A stretch of 55,093 nt of DNA, taken from the NCBI GenBank assembly GCA_947475295.1, contig CANJLF010000020.1, positions 1 through 55,093 on the forward strand, given 5' to 3'. This DNA is from Fidelibacterota bacterium (GTDB taxonomy: Bacteria > Pseudomonadota > Alphaproteobacteria > Rhodospirillales > Rhodospirillaceae). The notes under the pieces are model-generated. The model did not search any database, was not told where the DNA came from, and was given only the letters and a program-made list of their open reading frames with translations. Shown here piece by piece: positions 54,923 to 55,093 of this stretch (its first letter is position 1; the number at the start of each line of letters is the position of its first letter). Made by a program: the position numbers and the translations under genes.

Positions 54923-55093
54923 TGTCCGTCGTCAGATCATTTGGGACAGATGCGGGCGTGATTTAGCGGAGTGTTGGCCTCATCTGGTTGGTCGATCCTA
55001 AGCGGCGAGCTTGCGGTGAAGCAAGCGACGATGTTCGATAGTTTTCTGTTTGATGCGGTGTCGTTCCTGCAGAATCGCTTGGCCCCTGCCGAA
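54923..55093 (-). mobile_element. Probable insertion-sequence end at the right window edge
   Basis: The segment starts TGTCCGTCGTCAGATCATTT and includes GGGACA (TGTCC/GGACA ends), cuts the PAS_5 gene and holds a short minus-strand frame at the edge. This fits the terminal repeat of an insertion sequence, but I cannot name the family and only one end is visible. A plain intergenic sequence cannot be excluded. Confidence 0.45.
54998..55093 (-). CDS. C-terminal fragment of a possible mobile-element protein
   Basis: The minus-strand frame is open from the window edge and ends at TAG 54998, reading FGRGQAILQERHRIKQ then KTIEHRRLLHRKLAA. It is strongly basic, as in the tails of transposases or accessory proteins, but too short to assign. 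Its position just inside the presumed element end supports the mobile-element call weakly. Confidence 0.3.
   Translation of the reverse strand, partial: FGRGQAILQERHRIKQKTIEHRRLLHRKLAA

Overview
The window is a 55.1 kb piece of a GC-rich alphaproteobacterial chromosome. Supporting signs are an alphaproteobacterial-type FliG C-terminus, UbiX followed by a TIGR02444-type protein, a large TonB receptor, RirA/IscR-like Rrf2 cysteines and many short convergent overlaps. A Rhodospirillales-like or related soil/aquatic lineage is my inference; no rRNA is present to settle it. Both edges lie in or next to insertion-sequence material (an IS3-type transposase tail inside fliG on the left, an unresolved element on the right), so the window may be a contig bounded by repeats.

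Layout. 0-2.8 kb: the fliG remnant, then a LysR regulator divergent from a short-chain dehydrogenase (SDR) and a pirin. 2.9-8.3 kb (minus strand): a degenerate EAL-like protein, a broken PAS/HD-GYP gene, an exported FMN-binding protein, an SGNH hydrolase and a large exported alpha/beta hydrolase. 8.3-12.4 kb: a SulP-STAS-cNMP fusion transporter, a doubly damaged hydrolase-like pseudogene, an SDR without the usual catalytic residues and a Tat-exported NTF2-like protein. 12.5-18.1 kb: a DegP protease divergent from a Tat-exported aldo/keto reductase, then a TonB-dependent receptor. 18.4-20.4 kb: Rrf2, TauE/SafE and NmrA-like genes. 20.5-24.5 kb: two unknown secreted or small proteins (one with an amber codon), tRNA-Asp, a histidine kinase, a cupin and a membrane protein. 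24.6-28.4 kb: methionine synthase split into two overlapping genes. 28.8-36.0 kb: an EF-hand protein gene frameshifted at a C7 tract, an Atm1-like ABC exporter, a 1003-residue membrane-anchored coiled-coil protein and CorA. 36.3-46.2 kb: GNAT, photolyase, two unknown proteins, mercaptopyruvate sulfurtransferase, Nudix, OsmC, an HPt-REC-REC-GGDEF protein, two unknown conserved proteins and an ArsC-like protein. 46.5-54.9 kb: amino-acid permease, flavin reductase, glycosyltransferase-like protein, NhaP2-type antiporter, GST, dienelactone hydrolase, UbiX, TIGR02444 and a PAS_5 protein cut at its 5' end.

Two themes stand out. First, gene decay: at least five genes are broken in ways visible in the sequence (fliG, HD-GYP, the 16-bp-duplication pseudogene, the C7-tract gene and the amber-codon gene), and two of them concern motility or cyclic di-GMP. 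Second, tight packing: four convergent gene pairs share 4-bp interlocked stop codons, and several same-strand pairs overlap as ATGA or lie 1-10 nt apart. I see no CRISPR array, prophage, toxin-antitoxin or recognisable defence system. The best candidates for undescribed biology are the TipN-like coiled-coil protein (32041-35052), the conserved unknown proteins at 44270-46246, and the SulP-STAS-cNMP fusion.
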